64,000 nt of DNA, taken from Tamarix chinensis (taxonomy: Eukaryota; Streptophyta; Magnoliopsida; Caryophyllales; Tamaricaceae). The position numbers were made by a program, and so were the translations under genes. Shown one piece after another: positions 48,601 through 60,705 of the stretch (position 1 is its first letter; each line of letters starts with the position of its first letter). A model generated the notes under the pieces. That model did not search any database and was not told the DNA's origin. It worked only from the letters and a program-made list of their open reading frames with translations. The stretch lies in assembly GCA_030549775.1 (NCBI GenBank), contig CM060178.1, positions 72,633,152 through 72,697,151 on the forward strand, in the 5' to 3' direction.

Positions 48601-51600
48601 GGCATTATTTTATATGTAATTAATTACGTGAATTATTTTAGGATATTTTATGTCTTAAATATCATTTGGGATGATTCTTTAGTATTTGCAATTTGTGGTT
48701 AGGCATGCTTTGTTTATAAAATAATATTCATATCTGTTAAGTTTCAAGTTTCTCTTAAAAAATATTCTTGTAAAATTTTATTTGGATCTTAAACAAGTTG
48801 AAATGTAAATATAGATTTTTATTTTATTTTATTAGTTTTATATGTGTTTTCTATCCCTTTTAATTTTTGTATTCAAAATATTTAATTAAGGTTTGCTAGC
48901 TATAACCCCATATCAAATTTATGTCAAAAATTATGAAAAATTATATTAAGGTTGTCAATGTTTAAATATGAGGATATGGAAATTCATGTAATTTTAGGAA
49001 TGGTTTTCATTTTCTTTTTTGTAATTACTTTTTAAGCTTGTTAGTTCATCATCAATTCAATACTTTATATATTAAACCTTGTAGTACATTCATGAAAAAT
49101 TACATTTTAGTTTATAATACTATGTTAATTCTTTCCATAAATATTCATAATTTTATGATCACATATGATATTTTTCTTAAATTTTAGCCTCTTTATTGAT
49201 CTTTCACCACTAAAAATAATCTATAAATCCTAAAAGTACTATTCACCCATGAAATTCCTTCCTTTCACATCCATGATCAAATTTTGTATCAAGTTGACCC
49301 TTCCCCCATCCATTAAACTAAAATTTGAGCCAAGGTTGTGTACTTACACTTCCAACTTATACTACTTGTATCCTTTTGGCCTTTTTTCTTACATACAATC
49401 TTCTTCATTTACCTTCCCCATGCTTGAAAATAACCTCCCTTTACCTTGGATCTGTACACCATCACCTCCCCCATCCCTTGGTTGATTTATTGGTTTTCAT
49501 AACGTTATCCAACCTAAATATACTCTAGCACTTTACACAATCAACCATCTTGTACTTTATTATTCAAGTGTGTAATAAGCAACCACTCTCCCTCTCTCTT
49601 GGTATTAGATTTCTGAGGCCTCCCTCCTTTATTTATACCTCATTTTATTTTATTTTATTTTATTTTTTCCCATTTAGCCTTTCTTTCATTTTCTCATCTT
49701 GGTTGCTCTCGCCACTCTCTTCATTTTGGTTATTTTTATTAAAAGTTCTTGAGCTTGCTAAGCCTAACTAAAATTCACACCTCTCTTGTCTCCATTATCC
49801 TTGTTGATCTTTCTTCTCTTGACTCCTATATATCCTTATTATATTTTCTTCAATATAAGAGTGTTCAATTTGAGAGAAAAATTTAATAGTTGTCTTTTTT
49901 CCTTTTCTTCTTGTGGTGTGACACTCTTTATTAGGTATATCGCTCCTCCTCTTCATTTTGATTATTGTGTTATCTTGTTAATTTAAAATTTTATATTCTA
50001 ATTATTTTTATTGGGTTATGTGTTTTAAGGAGAATGAAGAATAGTTGGAAGTTAGGATTTGTGATGCTTCTTTATTCTTATATTTTCTTTTTGTCTTCGG
50101 AAGGAGGTAACCCATATACTCCTAATAAATATGTATAAATCATTTGATAGTATGTTTGGAGTTTCCTATGTTATGCTTAAGTGTAATGCATGCTTCCTTG
50201 TAATCTCATAAAAAATATGCATGCACTATGTATTGTTATCAATTTCTCTAAGTATGTGATCAAGTTTTTATTATTATTTTATTTTATATAAGAGCATGTT
50301 AAATTTATGTATTTTAACATAGGTATGATGTTATAATAGAATATGGTTGTTTTCATAAAATAATTATATATGATTAGAGTTTTATGTGCTAAATATGTTT
50401 TAGGTGCAAAATGGTAAATTTTCTCTTCTAAATTTTTTTAGAATTGTAAGTTTATATTAAAGTTCCTATTTTGATGTTATTTATTCATGTAATATATTTT
50501 TCTTTATTCTAATAACAATTGGTATTAATGTGAGAAATAGTTGAATAAATAATGTATAAGGGCATTTTGGTCATTTATGACTTATCATGCCACAAAGTGT
50601 GAATAATTTGACTAAGATGGCCTTAATGGATTTCTAGGTTAACCTTAAAGTTAACTTGAATTATTAAAAAAAGAGAGAAAAAAGTATGGAATTAGAATCA
50701 CTGTGTATTATGTGATAGTTTTTAATCCCTTTATTGAGATATTAATAATCAAAGTGGAAGACCTCAAATGGTTTCTCTTTAATTTTAGTTACCTTATAGA
50801 TAAGGGCTAATACCCCGTTTCCACAAAACCCTAATTAAAATATATAATTATATGTATTAGTTGTAATAGTTATTTTAGGATATTTGGTAATTGAGATATT
50901 GCTAATATGTGTATTATTATTATTATGACTTATTTAGATATAAAATTCCATTAGGGTAAAATTTACTAGAGAATGTGTATTAAAATTTTAAACCAAGGAT
51001 GGATTGTAACTCGTATCTACTTCGTTGAGTAAATCCTAAATCCGGTAACTTGATAAATTTTACCTTGATATTCCTACGCGATTACTCACCTAGATAAATT
51101 ACCCTAGCCCATTAGACTCCCTTGACTTTTCCCTACTTTCTCCTCCCGCATGTTTACTCCTACTACTGCAAGCCATCACCTTACACCACGCCTGCATGCT
51201 AACCTCTCCTTAACCCCTATAACACTCCCTTTTTTTTAATCTTTCCTTAACCATTAGCTCCCTCATGCAACTTAACCATCCTTATGTCTCCATCGGCGTG
51301 TCCTCACTTCCACCACCAATTTTTTATTTACAACACACCCCACCGGCCTCCTTTCCTTTCCATTAGCTATGAACATTCCATCACCCCTACACCGAAAACT
51401 CTTATTGAAACTACCCCAACACCCATGCACAACCTCACCAAAGTAAATCTCTCTCCCTTGTACAACTTCTCCCTCTCCCTTATCTTAAGTTCTTTCACCT
51501 GAAACCACCATCGGTCAAAACTACCATTCCTTCCTATTCTCCTTTGGCTAAAACCATCATTCCACCCATCCTCCCTTCAACCAAACTCATCAAAGCCCTA

Positions 51601-52250
51601 CCATTTCACTTTTGGCCAACCTTGCCAAAGTTCCCCCTCCTTTGCTGCACCATCTTCCAACAAAGCCCCTCCCTCCATCTTTATTTCTTTTGTGCCACCT
51701 CCTCCTCCATTTGCTGCACTTTTCCTTGTCATTTCTCCCCTCCCCACACTAGCCATTTCTATCATTGAAACCCCCATAGTAATGGCACACAACACAGTTT
51801 CTCTCCTCTCCTTTCCGACAATATCGATCATTCTCCCATTAGTAGCTTGAGTTTTTTTTTAGTTCTCTTGCTTTGACTCGACCGATTAGAAATCCTTGGA
51901 TTATTTTAGTAATTTTGGATTATTATTATTATGTAATATTAAATGCTAATAAAAATATATTTGGATGTTAAATTCCTAGGTAATTCTTGAGGACTTTGGA
52001 GAAGACTTCTTTTGTATAAGCTTGGATTAGGTAAATCTAATAACTCATAAGACAGTAAAATTTATGTGTGAGAATGATAGGATTGTTTCGACCTTGAATC
52101 ATGATAGGGTTATATATTTTTAATTTATTATGACATGTATGATCAAATGACAACATGTTGAATGGATTATACGTATAAATGTTGAAAGTTAAGATTTATG
52201 CATGATAATATATCACATGATTTATAGCTGCATGTCTAGTGTTTTTCTAG
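48601..52250 (-). repeat. mosaic of LTR-like repeat fragments
   Basis: Two further pyrimidine-rich blocks (49240-49960 and 51100-51830) are each followed by an AT-rich block, the same order as in 5700-8225 and 45840-48200. This suggests two more truncated minus-oriented units. The ORFs between 49249 and 51831 all derive from these biased stretches. Boundaries were not resolved. Confidence 0.4.
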
Positions 52251-52539
52251 GACTCAAATTAGTAACAGCTTTGACAACTCTAAGAAATAAGGATCTTCTC
52301 ATTCTAAATCTACGACGAAACTAAGTTGAGTTGTATGTTGAATTGGCGGAGAAATAATCATTATATAATCTTTGATGGCCTTCTTCACAATCTCGATCAA
52401 TGTAGACTCGTTGTTTTCTTCTATTTCGGTTGAGCCTCTCAATTTCAACAATAGCATCTTCGATAGTTGTATCCATTGCCTCAACAAGTAATATATTATC
52501 AAAACTATTAGAGTCATTAGAAGATGTATCATATGACAT
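52250..52539 (-). pseudogene. PIF/Harbinger transposase N-terminus, truncated
   Basis: An ORF2-type (HARBI1-like) transposase start. Minus-strand residues 1-72 end in 'DRDCEEGHQRLYNDYFSAN'; after a TAG at 52321-52323 the frame continues 'FRRRFRMRRSLFLRVVKAV'. The pair 'RDxExGHxRLxxDYF' plus 'FRRRFRMxRxLFLRI' is the usual N-terminal signature of plant Harbinger transposases. Only about 95 codons remain, the DDE catalytic region is missing, and LTR-like repeat follows at about 52250. It shares the intergenic 93-bp array with the divergent GRF ORF. Confidence 0.72.
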
Positions 52540-52637
52540 TGTTATTGTGATATTGTTGGAATTTTATTTGAAGGAGGTGGGAAAGAGGTAAGTTGTGAAT
52601 GTATATGTCAGAGATCTCTATATTTATAGATATGTGT

Positions 52638-53140
52638 AAGGGAATCAAACGCTACATTATCACATGGGCTTCGGTGGTACGATGAGGTGATAATACAATG
52701 ACGTAAAAATATAATGACTGATATGACTATAAGGGAATCGAATGGTACATTATCACATGGGCTTCAGTGGTACAGTGAGGTGACAATATAATGACGTAAA
52801 AATATAGTGATTGATATGACTATAAGGGAATCCAACGATACAACACATTATCACATGAGCTTCAGTGGTACGGTGAAGTGACAATACAATGACGTGAAAA
52901 TATAGTAACTGATATGACTATAAGGGAATCCAATGGCACATTATCACATGGGCTTCGTTGGTACGGTGAGGTGACAATACAATGACGTGAAAAATATAGT
53001 GACTGATATGACTATAAGGGAATCTAACGGCACATTATCACATGGGCTTTGGTGGTACGGTGAGGTGACAATACAATGACGTAAAATTACAGTGACTGAT
53101 ATGCAAAATTAGGGAATCCAATGGTACATTATCGCAACAG
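52638..53140 (+). repeat. 93-bp tandem array between divergent ORFs
   Basis: Five full units plus a partial sixth. 'agggaatc' recurs at about 52639, 52732, 52825, 52923, 53017 and 53111 (spacing 93, 93, 98, 94, 94). Each full unit contains TGACGT (52699, 52792, 52890, 52983 and 53077) and 'cattatcacatg.gctt'. It lies between the transposase start (minus, 52539) and the GRF ORF start (plus, 53221). It could therefore be a shared promoter region or a binding array. The TGACGT word is a bZIP-type core, but its use here is inference. Confidence 0.9.
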
Positions 53141-53220
53141 TAATTTTTTTCTTATAAAATTTAGAACTTCAACATATTCAGCCATTCACAATTAATTTGT
53201 ATGAAACAAAAAATTGATCA

Positions 53221-53598
53221 ATGTCTTCATCTTCAATTTCTTCAAATGTCATTTTGTCTCATATGCAATAATTCGTGCCTTGTCATTGTTCCGATGGAGT
53301 TGCAAAGCTAAGAGTTTCGCGTAGTGAAAGTAACCCTGGTCGTTTATACTATAAGTGTTGGATGTGTAATTATTTTATATGGGCTCAGCTGACACCTCGA
53401 ATATCGCCTCTAAACCACATGGTTCAGCCCAACTTACTCAAAGTTAGCAAAGATATCTTACAATTGATTGACGGTTTAAAGGACGATATATTAAAACTCA
53501 AACAAAAAATGAAGGAATTGAAGAAAATCTCTACGTGGGGATTTCGTTTAGGTATTATTGTAATTTTATTTATTGTCATTATTTTTACAAAAATGTAA
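53221..53598 (+). pseudogene. GRF-type zinc-finger protein with coiled coil and C-terminal membrane segment
   Basis: The open part (53275-53598) begins 'PCHCSDGVAKLRVSRSES' and continues 'NPGRLYYKCWMCNYFIW'. This is the GRF zinc-finger pattern C-x-C...NPGRxxYxC-x2-C-x-F-x-W (C3, C5, C28 and C31 of the open part). Residues about 51-85 are Leu/Lys/Asp-rich and probably a coiled coil. Residues about 89-106 are a hydrophobic segment ending in Lys-Met. An in-frame ATG at 53221 opens a Ser-rich leader that meets TAA at 53269-53271, so the full protein is interrupted unless translation starts elsewhere; no ATG lies between that stop and the finger. It sits inside a Harbinger remnant, divergent from the transposase and convergent with ORF1. 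Its role is unknown; GRF fingers in other proteins bind nucleic acid. Confidence 0.7.
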
Positions 53599-53763
53599 TG
53601 TGTGCGAATTTTCTTAATTGTCATCATTTCTTAGTTATCATTTAGGATATATATAAGGTATGCTATTCAATATTAATATATATATATATATATAAGGATA
53701 AATATTACAATATATAAAAATATTACAATAGAAGTACGAAAATATTCCATGAAAGTAGTAGAG

Positions 53764-54940
53764 TTAATGATTCTCCATCATTCTTCTCATTGCTGTATCA
53801 TACAAGATCTGATGAACTGCTTTTTCTTTCTCATTTATATTTGATGTGTCACGACAAATTATAGCCATGTCGAACTCTTTTTCCTTTAATTGCCTTCGTT
53901 CAGCCCTATAAATCTACTTATCTTCTGCCATTTTTTCTAATATCGCATTTAGTTTTCTAGCAATTTCCAGCAGCCCGTTGATATTTGATCCTTCGTCTTG
54001 TCTACTTTCTTTTGCCTTTCCCCTTGCTTTCCGCTTTGCTGCTTTTTGCCCCATAGGTCACTCCAACGAAAATTCCATCTCTGAAGTATCGGGGGTAGAT
54101 GAATTATTGTATGCACCTGAAATTGAAACCTTTGTACGCTTTGATGTAGAAGCTTGCCCAATTGTACCCTCATTCATTACCATCTATTTTGGATGGGTTT
54201 TTACAAGTTTCCATACATTTTCACTACTAAACGGGCTATTGTACCTCGTTCTATATTCTTTGTACGCATCTCTAATTATAACTATTTTGCTAACACCACT
54301 TTGATTACGTTGACAAATATGACTATAACAACCAATAAATCGATTAACATTTTTATTAATGTAAGAAAATCGATTCATTACCGTCTTTAGAGTTCTCTGT
54401 GGTCCTCCGCCACGATATTCTTCAAAGTATGCCAGAATTTTTTTCCCAAAAATCCTTACATTTTTGCCCGTTCCCCATAATCGAATCCTCGGAAAAATGT
54501 ATCCATCCACTAAATAAAATTTCTTCTTCTTTATCCGTCCATTTACTATATGCTCGACTTGCAAAATCATTGGGAGATTCAACCCGTGTCTCTTTTTCGA
54601 ACTAATTTTGCGTGGAAAATTCTGAAAATTCAGAATCATCAAGAGATATGGCTAACGGAGAATTGAAATCGTGTTGTGGAGAATTTTGAATATATGGAAA
54701 ATTACAATCAAATGGAATAGTGGTGTTTAGAGGTTGAAATAATTGGAAATTGGCATCATTTTGATAATATTGCATACTTGAAAATTTTAAATTTCATGGA
54801 TATTGCAATTTTTGGACATTTGAGGAATTTATAACCGGATAATCTTGTGAATTTTGGATATTTTGGTTTGGAAGTTCTTTTGAGTTTGAATCATTTGGAT
54901 TATCTAAAAGATTCAAAAAATTAAATCTAGTAGGATCCAT
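53764..54940 (-). pseudogene. Harbinger ORF1-like (Myb/SANT plus NAM-associated) protein, disabled
   Basis: Reads from ATG at 54940 ('MDPTRFNFLN') to TAA at 53764-53766, about 390 codons. An Asn/Gln/Ser-rich N-terminus leads to a Myb/SANT-like part with 'YSKWTDKEEEILFSGW' and 'DSIMGNGQKCKDFWEK'. Next come 'RTLKTVMNRFSYINK', 'FIGCYSHICQRNQSG' and 'FSSENVWKLVKTHPK'. The NAM-associated C-terminal part has 'PMGQKAAKRKARGKAKES', 'NGLLEIARKLN' and a final 'MRRMMENH'. This is the plant family found as ORF1 of PIF/Harbinger elements and often misnamed GST-T3-like. Lesions are TGA at 54794-54796, TAG at 54602-54604, a frameshift at the seven-A run 54438-54444, TAG at 54184-54186 (a likely former Trp), TGA at 54058-54060 and TAG at 53914-53916. 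Confidence 0.8.
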
Positions 54941-55734
54941 TTTTAAAAATTAAATGTAAGTAGAGAAATTAATAAAATAAATATAACGAAAGAAATTAAT
55001 AAAAAAATATAAATATAGAAATTATTAGAATAAAAGTAAATCGAGAAACTACTAAAATAAATATACGTACTTAAATTAATAAAATCAATATAACTAGAAA
55101 AATTAACCAAATAAATATAACTTCATAAATATTGAAGATAAATGAATAAATTAAATATAAGTAGAGAAATTAATAACAAAAAATATAACTAGAGAAATTA
55201 AAAAAATAACTAAAAGATGAGAAATCAATAATTAACAAAATAAATAGGACAAGCAAAATTTATAAAATATTAATAACTAGAGAAATGAATAAGATTAATT
55301 ATATAGAGAAACGAATATGAGAAAAAGAGATGGAATAGATGATATAAAAATATGGGCAAAAATAATGTATTTATAGACAAAAAAATTTTTTACCGCTATT
55401 ATTAACGGTCATACTTTTTTAATATTTTTTTTTATTGTAACGGTAATATTTAGGCTAAAAAAGTACTAAAAAGTACCAAAAATAAGATCTGTCGGTACAT
55501 AAGTAGTAATAACAGTAACTTACAATTGGCGCGTGAATCACACAGGCGCTCATCAGATGGCCGCGTGACTCACAGTCGCCTAATATTTATATCTCCCGAC
55601 CGTTTAAGCACACTTCTCCATTATTTTTCGGGGAGCCTCAAAATTTTGAGACAACCCAAAATTAACGTTAGATTTTTTTTTTTCTCTAATCGAAGACTTA
55701 AACTTCGGGGACCCCAATTTGAGTTTGGGAGGTC
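54941..55734 (-). other. 5' region of the Harbinger remnant
   Basis: AT-rich leader with degenerate 'agagaaattaataa' words at 54955-55330. It is followed by the less AT-rich subterminal part 55500-55734 ('gcgtgaatcacacaggcgc', 'gccgcgtgactcac'). No ORF is called. Confidence 0.5.
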
Positions 55735-55750
55735 CTGCTGCGGATACTCT
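55735..55750 (-). repeat. putative Harbinger terminal inverted repeat
   Basis: The minus strand reads GAGTATCCGCAGCAGG preceded by TTA/TAA. This fits the GAGCATCxxCAGCxG-type ends and 3-bp TWA duplication of plant PIF/Harbinger elements. The opposite terminus was not found near 52250, in line with truncation of that side. Confidence 0.55.
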
Positions 55751-55789
55751 TAAGGAGCAGCTGCAATAGACCCCTTGGTGAAACCACAA

Positions 55790-57003
55790 TCATTCCCCCA
55801 TGCCTGGGAAATATCCATACACACTATTTAATCTTCCGCAAGTGGTGCAAATTGATTCTCTGTAGTTTGTGCCCTCTACATCATCATTTCCACTTCCAAA
55901 ACCCAAGCTAGCTAAACCTTTTCCTCCATGCTTATCTCTGACCATGATACATCCTCCTTCATCCTTTCGCTTCCCAATTTGTTTGTTCCTCTTACATGAA
56001 TCTACTACATGGCCGAAGCAGTCACACATGATAATAAAGAGGCTTCCCTTAAAAATTGATCACAAGAGCAAGCAGGCATCCATATTAATAACCTCCACCA
56101 GCAAGTAGTTTACGTTTACCTCCATAAGCACTCTCGGAAAAAGAAATATTTTCCTTAGCCATCATAATAGCATCAATACAAAGAGGTTTCTCCACTGCAC
56201 TTGATGTCCTAGTCCATGATTCTGCTGGCCAATATTGAAGTGACAAATTTGGAAATTTAACCCATAACAGAATAACATCCATCTCATTCATATCTATATT
56301 CATTCACACATGCCACAATTTCAACACTATAGCCTTATTAAAGTAGGACCAATGGTGCTCTAGGATCATCTCAACGTGTTTCTTAGCCTCAAATTTAAAC
56401 AAGTAGCCATCGGCATGCACCATGACACAACGTAATGGAACTTCTCCCCAATGCGATTGTACATAACCCTTCATCTGATTAAAAGGAAAAATTCCCAAAG
56501 ACGTACCCCACAAGTGTATGCTCTCACTCCACCTCCTGGTACACGCTCGCATTTTCCAACTTCAACATCACTACACCTTGCTTGACGCTGGGAGTTACAA
56601 AATCTAGTTTGATACCCTGCACAAGGTTTCTATTCCCAGCGATCGTAACTGTCCAAGTAGTCTCATGGATCGGTTCACCATCCTTTAGTTCCGAAAGATC
56701 CCAAAGAGAGAGGTTTGCCTTCTGACTCCATTATACATTTTCCTTAGTGCCAAAAACCAATTTTGAAGTGCCCAAATTCGTTCCCGATGCAAGGGGTTGC
56801 ATGGGGATGGTAGAAAGTGACTCCTTAGCTTTTATAATCAATCCCTCGTCTTCCTCCACCGTTACTCCAAATAATGATTTCTCTAGATCTCAAATTTTTT
56901 CTGTATCCTACGCGCTACTTCTGACTTCTCCAAAAACCCTTCCGGTGATGCCTCTGAAGATTCAGACCCACCCGGTGCTACCATCGCACACAGCTATATA
57001 ATG
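55790..57003 (-). pseudogene. LINE ORF1 relic (DUF4283 and zinc knuckle)
   Basis: A nucleic-acid-binding ORF1 of a plant L1-type LINE. Minus-strand blocks in order are: 'GIKLDFVTPSVKQGVVMLKL'; 'HTLVGYVFG'; 'QMKGYVQSHWG' with 'DGYLFKFEAKKHVEMILEHH' (DUF4283); 'LLWVKFPNLSLQYWP' and 'VEKPLCIDAIMMAKENISF'; then a zinc-knuckle remnant 'CDCFGHVVDSC' near 56025. Frames shift between the blocks at least three times and stops interrupt the N-terminus. The relic ends at about 55790, 40 bp from the putative Harbinger terminus. The Harbinger may therefore have inserted into the LINE. Confidence 0.72.
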
Positions 57004-57199
57004 CATAGACAACGACTATTTCCTATTGAATTTCCTCCGCGCCATGGCCAAACGTGTCGCTCTAGTGGGGAAAGCGGCGAAATAATACCTTTACCTCAAA
57101 TTCACTTAAATTGGAATTTTTTGTTTGAGATGTTTAAATTTGTGTTATTTTGTTTCGAACTTAGGGTCTGGATTAGTTTTTCCACATGTAAATGAACAT

Positions 57200-57594
57200 G
57201 GGAAGTTAGACGAATGAGATCATATAGTTAGCTATACTCTTGGTAATTTCCTCCGGACATTTAAGGTCAATTGAATGTCACAGGAAATTGGTAGAACTTA
57301 GCGTCGGTATTGGGGTGTATAAAAATTGTGATCGAGTACCAAAATAAAGGTTAAGCAAAAAGTAATAAGATTTTAAGGAACAAATCCTTCTTTGCATTAC
57401 TATTCTAATCATAATTAATTGGCATCTTTAGTATTAAAAATATTTCCCTCATAACATAAACAATTCTATTTAATAATTTAAACCGAATATAAATTGCCAT
57501 CCAAACATATATCTAATGAATACATCATTTTTTTCTTTTTCCTATAGGCTAAAAAATAACACTAAAATAAATATAAATTAATATAGGAATATGT
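57200..57594. other. AT-rich DNA, no gene seen
   Basis: No ORF or repeat boundary was recognised. Confidence 0.5.
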
Positions 57595-58040
57595 TTTGAG
57601 GTCTAAAACACAAGCAAGGGTTGGGTTAGGGCATGGCTTCCAACATATTCCTTTAATCTTAATTTATCTTCAACTTATATGCACTAGGTTTTGAATCCAA
57701 CATTGGCTTAGCCAAAAAGGTCGAGGACCGAGTGTTTGTACAACTTTCTTTCAAGCCTTGCTAGCTGCTATAATTTACCTCATTTGGGGAGAATAAAACG
57801 GACAAATTTTCCAACATACTAGTCTCCCCTAGACCCAAATTAGAAATCTCATTGTGAAGGACATAGCTACCTGTATCATTGGTTTCACTACATGTAAATC
57901 CTATCAGAATATGTTAGTCATGGTAGATGGAATGAGTCCATGAATCGATGTATTTGAGATCTTAGTTTTGATGTACTCTTACTGTAATTTGTTTGGTATT
58001 ATATATACACATAAACTTTTACTTACCCGAAAAAAAAAAC
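57595..58040 (+). mobile_element. LINE 3' end with poly(A)
   Basis: The plus strand reads 'IYLIWGE' then 'NGQIFQHTS' and 'RNLIVKDIATC', the usual C-terminal end of plant L1-type ORF2 after the zf-RVT domain. A short 3' UTR ends in a run of ten A at about 58030. The 5' limit is a guess. Heavily 5'-truncated and dead. Confidence 0.6.
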
Positions 58041-58429
58041 CTAGTAGACTATGCCACTACACACCATTTTGAAGAACAAAGAATATTTTTCTTAGCTACA
58101 ATCTATTATTTATGTCAATGTAAACACCATCTCTAATGATACTAAGCTTATAGAAGACTCTGGAAGATCATGTGTGTTACTTCCTAAATAGAAAAACTTA
58201 ACAATTAATGACACACCCTATTCGAGAAAATCTCAAATAAATTTATTGAGTTTTAAAGAAATGCGTTAAAATGGGTATCATATGGCAACCATGAGTGACA
58301 ATGGGAAAGAGTATTTGAGAATTATAATACATAAATCTGACAATAAATGTACTTTTGAGAAAATGGCAACACATCCCTCAAGATTTTATTATTTTGATAT
58401 ATGTTCAAGTATTTAATAAGAAGGTAGAA

Positions 58430-60351
58430 GATAAGAAAACATTCACTCTATGGCATGACTGTTTGGGTCACCTAGGTATAGGGATGATGTACATAATTAT
58501 TTAAGATTCAATTGGACACTCATTAAAGAACATTAGGGTTTTAAACCCTTGTGACATATCATGTGTTCCTTGTTCATTTGGAAAGATGATTATAAAGCCT
58601 TTCATGAATAATATTATCATGGACATAGCATGATGATGAAAATATTGATAATCATGGAATATAAATAAATTAAATTTCTACTGGATAACAATTTAAAAGA
58701 AATGATACTATAGTGGATGAAGTATTTGCATACTGAATTACATGTGAAATAATGTTAAATGAAAATGAACTTGATCAAAGGATGATAAATGAATTTTGAT
58801 GAATATAAGATTAGTTAAAGTAGAGAAAGGCAATCCAAGTAGACCTAAAAATCTTTAAAAAATGTGATGTATTTGGATATGTGGTCTTTACCCCCAAAAG
58901 GCACAAAGCTAGTAGGTTGTAAATGGCATTGTACGCAAACAAAATGAGAAAAATAAAATTATAATATACAAGGAAGGACTATAAACCAAGATTTTTCTCA
59001 AATGCTTGAAAAAGATTATGAGGTGACACATTCCCCAGTTGTTGATATAGCAATAGTGAGATCCTTAATTAGTTTGATTGTCTTTTAAAGACTGAAAATG
59101 TGTATTTAAACTATATGGATTACTCAAGACAAACATCTATATGTACGTTCTTGAAGGATTTAAACTACCTAAATCTCATAATTCAAAGCCTCAAGAAATT
59201 TTATCCATAAAATTGAAAAAATCATTTTATGGATTAAAACAATATGAACGTATGTGGTATAATCATCTTAGTGAATATATTCTCAAAAGAGGATTTAAAA
59301 ATGATCTAATTAGCTCATATAATTCCATCAACTGATCTTATTTTGGATTTATCATCATTGCCATTTATGTTGATGACCTCAATTTCATTGGAACACATGA
59401 TGAACTCAAGAGTATTGTAATATATTTGATGAAATAATTTGCGATGAAAAGTCGTAGAAAAATAAAGCTTTGTCCCAGTTTACATATTGGGCACTTAAAG
59501 GATGGATTTTTATCTACCAATCAACATACAGAAAGAAGATTATAATGATATTTCATATGGATAAATCACACTCACTCAACTCTCCGATGGTTTGCTCGTT
59601 AAATATAAATGATGATACATTCTGTCATAGTGAGGACAAAGAAGAAATATTTGGTCCAAAAATACCATATTTGAGTGTAATTAGGGCATTAATGTATTTA
59701 TCCAACCATACATGCCTTGGCATTGCCTTTTTTGTTAACTTATTATCAAAACTTAGTTCAAGACCAATAAGGAGTCATTGGAAGGGAGTTAAACATTTGT
59801 TTTGTACCTCAAAGATACAAATGATCTAGAATAATTCTAGCAAAGACATGCAAATGCCACTCTCATCGGATATGCAGATGTATAGTAGTTGTCACATCCA
59901 CATAAGGAAAAATCACTATATGATTATGTATCCATGATTGGAAACATTCCAATATCATGGGGATTAAAAAAAATTATGATTGTCACATTGATCATTGTAT
60001 TCATGTAAAGTTAATTGCTCTTTATGAAGTTGGTCGAGACTATATATGGTTACAATCAATTATTCAATACATACAGAATGAATGTGGCATGAAAGCAATC
60101 ACAGATTATGATCCATCGTGTATTAATATGAGTAAATGGATGATACATCAAAGGACATAGAATAAAATATATAACACCAAAGTTTTTCATCATATGTGAT
60201 ATAGAAAATAAAAAATCGATCAATATCCAATAAATTCAATCATCTGATAATCTAGCCAACTTATTCACAAAATCCTAGCATCATAGAAGATTTGAAGAAT
60301 TAATACATAAAGTGGGATGTGGATATATGTTAAATTGGAGGGGGGGGGGGC
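58430..60351 (+). pseudogene. decayed Ty1/copia pol
   Basis: Blocks in family order are: GAG-pre-integrase 'LWHDCLGHLG' (58450) and 'CVPCSFGKMIIKP'; RT entry 'KLVGCKWHCTQTK' (58909) and 'SPVVDIAIVRSLISL' (59035); 'KKSFYGLKQYERMWYNHLSE' (59215); intact YVDD at about 59368; 'IPYLSVIRALMYLSNHTCLG' (59660); and an RNase H tail 'YIWLQSIIQYIQNECGM' (60040). The integrase core is missing and many stops and frameshifts are present. This copia type differs from the intact element at 36 kb. Confidence 0.8.
60337..60350 (+). other. polypurine tract with an 11-G run
   Basis: GGAGGGGGGGGGGG (60337-60350) lies one base before TGTTATACG. It is the expected purine tract and LTR start of the copia relic. Confidence 0.75.
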
Positions 60352-60705
60352 TGTTATACGTACCACACTCTTTTTCTCTTCATTTAGGGTTTTCTTTTGT
60401 ATTGATTTTTTTTCCTAACAAAATTTTTAATGAGATAGTATATCTATAGTGTATAATAAACTATGTCAAGTAAATATTTAATGAGAAGTGTTATAGGTAG
60501 ATAATTTTACTAAGATAAATTAAATAGTTAATTGTACTTGGATAAATATTTATCTTACTAAGTACCCATATACATGTAATACATTTATAAGAAGGAGGAA
60601 GAATTCTAGGCTATTGTAAATTGATCTATTTACTAATTAATGTATATAAATAGATAATAGTAAATATAAAATTCAACTCAATAATCACTCTGACATGTAC
60701 ACGTT
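60352..60705 (+). repeat. 3' LTR of the decayed copia (end uncertain)
   Basis: Starts TGTTATACGTACC after the purine tract. A TATA-like 'tgtatataaatag' lies near 60642. The end near 'ctctgacatgtac' (about 60705) is a guess, and no 5' LTR was found upstream. Confidence 0.5.

Noticed and set aside
52638..53140. 93-bp array considered as a centromeric satellite
   Set aside because: Only five or six units, confined between two ORFs of one transposon remnant.
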